NCBI GenBank assembly: GCA_965249645.1
Contig: CBDFML010000012.1
Coordinates: forward strand, 434,001 to 498,000
Length of the DNA: 64,000 nucleotides
Origin: CAVOEB01 sp965249645
GTDB lineage: Bacteria > Pseudomonadota > Alphaproteobacteria > UBA828 > JAPUJA01
Reading direction: 5' to 3'
Positions 62,628 through 64,000 of this stretch are shown in pieces. A program made the translations under genes and the position numbers. Each line of letters opens with the position of its first letter. Position 1 is the stretch's first letter. The notes beneath the pieces were generated by a model that did not search any database, had not been told where the DNA came from, and saw only the letters and a program-made list of their open reading frames with translations.

Positions 62628-63397
62628 GCCCGACGTCACGGCGGGCCGGTATGAAGGTTTCGATCAACGAGGTTCAGCGCTCGTGCGAGAAGGCAGCATG
62701 GGGCGCCGGCACGCCGGCGGGCGCGGACACGGATGCCGGCAGGATCGCGGCCTGGCTCGCGGTCCACCGCCTGTCCGGCGTTGCGCTGGCTGCGCGCGAC
62801 CTCGTGTCGGTGGCGAATGGCGTCGATCCGGGCGCGGTTTCGGGGATTCATCGGGAAAGCGGCTGGCAGCTCGATGCCGGTGGCCGCTCTTTCCTGTACT
62901 TCGCGGGCGCCGTGCTCGACCTGGCTATCGCGGAAGCCGCGCGCTCGGTGGATGGAACCGCCCGGGTCCGTATCACCCTGGCACGCACCCCCATGTTCCT
63001 GGTCCCGTTTGCGGCAAAATCGGTCGAGCCCGGTCATGCGTTCCGGATCGGACCGGCCGGCCGGCCCGCGCGAGCATGGATTATCGCTGCCCAAAATGAG
63101 CCTCGATCCGTTCGCATCGCTTGGCGAGTGGTCACCGATCTGACCGACGGCGAGCCGGCGGATGTCGATCTCGCCTATGGCCCTTGGCCCGGGGCTGCGG
63201 GTCCATTCAAACAGCCGACGGATGGACTGGATCCGGACCAGCTCGCGCGCCGTAAACGAGATGCCATCGCTACCGGAGTATTCGCCGATGAGGCTGATTG
63301 GGCGGTAATCCAGCGGTTCGCGGCCCGTACCCTGGTTGTTGCCAGCGAGTCATCCCGTCGCCGGGGTGCGGGCGCGGAAGTCGACGACAACGAATAG
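62624..63397 (+). CDS. DUF3726 protein
   Basis: This 257-aa protein (start may be the internal ATG at 62651, giving MKVSINEVQRSCEKAAWGAG). The N-terminus and KRDAIATGVFADEADWAVIQ near the end fit DUF3726, a family found in catabolic clusters of marine and soil alphaproteobacteria. Function is unknown. It overlaps the preceding gene by ATGA. Confidence 0.7.
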   Translation: MSPTSRRAGMKVSINEVQRSCEKAAWGAGTPAGADTDAGRIAAWLAVHRLSGVALAARDLVSVANGVDPGAVSGIHRESGWQLDAGGRSFLYFAGAVLDLAIAEAARSVDGTARVRITLARTPMFLVPFAAKSVEPGHAFRIGPAGRPARAWIIAAQNEPRSVRIAWRVVTDLTDGEPADVDLAYGPWPGAAGPFKQPTDGLDPDQLARRKRDAIATGVFADEADWAVIQRFAARTLVVASESSRRRGAGAEVDDNE

Positions 63398-63505
63398 CGG
63401 TCGTTTGATACACTTTACGACGCACGTGCGCTGGAAAAGGTGTGACTGCGGCTCAATTGCGCGGATCGCCGCCCATTGTTTTGAACGCGGATGCGGAGAA
63501 ACCCG

Positions 63506-64000
63506 ATGACCGACGACGATCTGTGCTACCTGTCAGCCTTCGATGCCATCGCGCTTTTCGAGGCGCGCAAGCTTTCGCCGGTCGAGCTTCTCACCGCGCA
63601 TATCGCCCGCTCCGAGATCGCCGAGCCCGTCGTCAACGCCTTTTCCGAAACCTATTTCGACGACGCGCTGGAACAGGCGCGAAAAGCCGAGGCCCGATAC
63701 GCCAAGACCGACGGCCGTCCCCGGGCGCTGGAGGGGATACCCGTGGCGGTCAAGAACGAGGCTCAAATCAAGGGTCGACGTACGACGTACGGTTCACTGA
63801 TTTACAAGGACAATATCGCGACCGAAACCGACCCCTACATCGGACGCCTGATGCGCGCCGGCGCGATCGTCCATGTGCGCACGACTGCGCCCGAGTTCGC
63901 CTGCGACTGGGTTTGCCACTCGCGTCTCGAAGGGATCACCCGCAATCCCTGGAATCCCGCCTATACCAGCGGCGCATCCTCGGGCGGCTCCGGCGCGTCG
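63506..64000 (+). CDS. Amidase signature family enzyme (partial, runs off the right edge)
   Basis: The first 165 codons are present from ATG 63506, with GGAG 9-12 nt upstream. The catalytic Lys is in GIPVAVKNEAQIKGRRTT and the Ser-rich loop in YTSGASSGGSGAS contains the cis-Ser. The rest lies outside the window. It continues the plus-strand run with the dipeptidase and DUF3726 genes, pointing to amide-bond catabolism. Confidence 0.88.
   Translation, partial: MTDDDLCYLSAFDAIALFEARKLSPVELLTAHIARSEIAEPVVNAFSETYFDDALEQARKAEARYAKTDGRPRALEGIPVAVKNEAQIKGRRTTYGSLIYKDNIATETDPYIGRLMRAGAIVHVRTTAPEFACDWVCHSRLEGITRNPWNPAYTSGASSGGSGAS

Noticed and set aside
1..64000. CRISPR arrays, tRNA or rRNA genes
   Set aside because: No regularly spaced repeats with unique spacers and no recognisable tRNA/rRNA sequence were seen; the 22-bp repeat in fdhB is too short and has only three units at constant spacing.

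Overview
The window is GC-rich and densely coding. It looks like a chromosome segment of an alphaproteobacterium, most likely Rhodospirillales-like. The evidence is a ChpT/CtrA phosphorelay pair, FliX, a MotE-like protein and a DUF6468 protein in a flagellar cluster, and CtrA-type TTAA-N7-TTAA boxes. No tRNA, rRNA or CRISPR array was recognised.

Layout. (1) 1-9.4 kb: general metabolism and signalling. It holds the start of a SelD-type flavoprotein/selenide dikinase, an HD hydrolase, O-acetylhomoserine sulfhydrylase, an alpha/beta hydrolase, a response regulator with degenerate GGDEF and EAL domains, NAD kinase, MoaA and a PAS histidine kinase. (2) 9.7-22 kb: a formate/tungsten block. It holds a one-component regulator with a metal-oxyanion-type sensor domain, two GFA proteins, a tungstate ABC transporter (tupBCA plus a second divergent TupA), fdhD, mobA, and a two-subunit NAD-dependent formate dehydrogenase (fdhA and a fused NuoE/NuoF-type fdhB) with a LysR regulator. 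The parts fit one purpose: import tungstate, build and sulfurate the pterin cofactor, and make FDH. (3) 22-24.1 kb: DUF3553, SDR and MOSC proteins. (4) 24.2-43.3 kb: chpT, ctrA and a large flagellar cluster (fliI, fliJ, flgI, fliX, dksA, flgH, flgA, flgG, flgF, fliL, fliM, motE-like, a TPR protein, fliP, fliO, an FlhB-like gene, csrA). (5) 43.4-64 kb: an accessory catabolic region (two class III aminotransferases, three Fe/2OG or Rieske-type oxygenases, a Baeyer-Villiger monooxygenase, M24 and M19 hydrolases, RidA, SDR, DUF3726, amidase) broken up by mobile elements and remnants.

The main observation is coordinated decay of the CtrA-flagellum system. chpT is frameshifted. ctrA has a stop inside its DNA-binding domain plus two unusual substitutions. 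fliM has TGA at a conserved Trp. A very long TPR protein gene has an internal TAG. flgI is cut by an IS3-family remnant that also removed the genes next to it. fliI has Asp in its P-loop. CtrA boxes and sigma-54-like promoters are still present. The neighbouring metabolic genes are mostly intact.

Other unusual items are: an AT-rich patch inside fdhB with five copies of a 9-bp motif, three of them spaced exactly 22 bp apart; a transposase that fuses a Druantia DruA-type (DUF4338) domain to an ISAs1-type DDE domain; and a 217/214-bp direct repeat that records a partial duplication of an SDR-PhyH gene pair.
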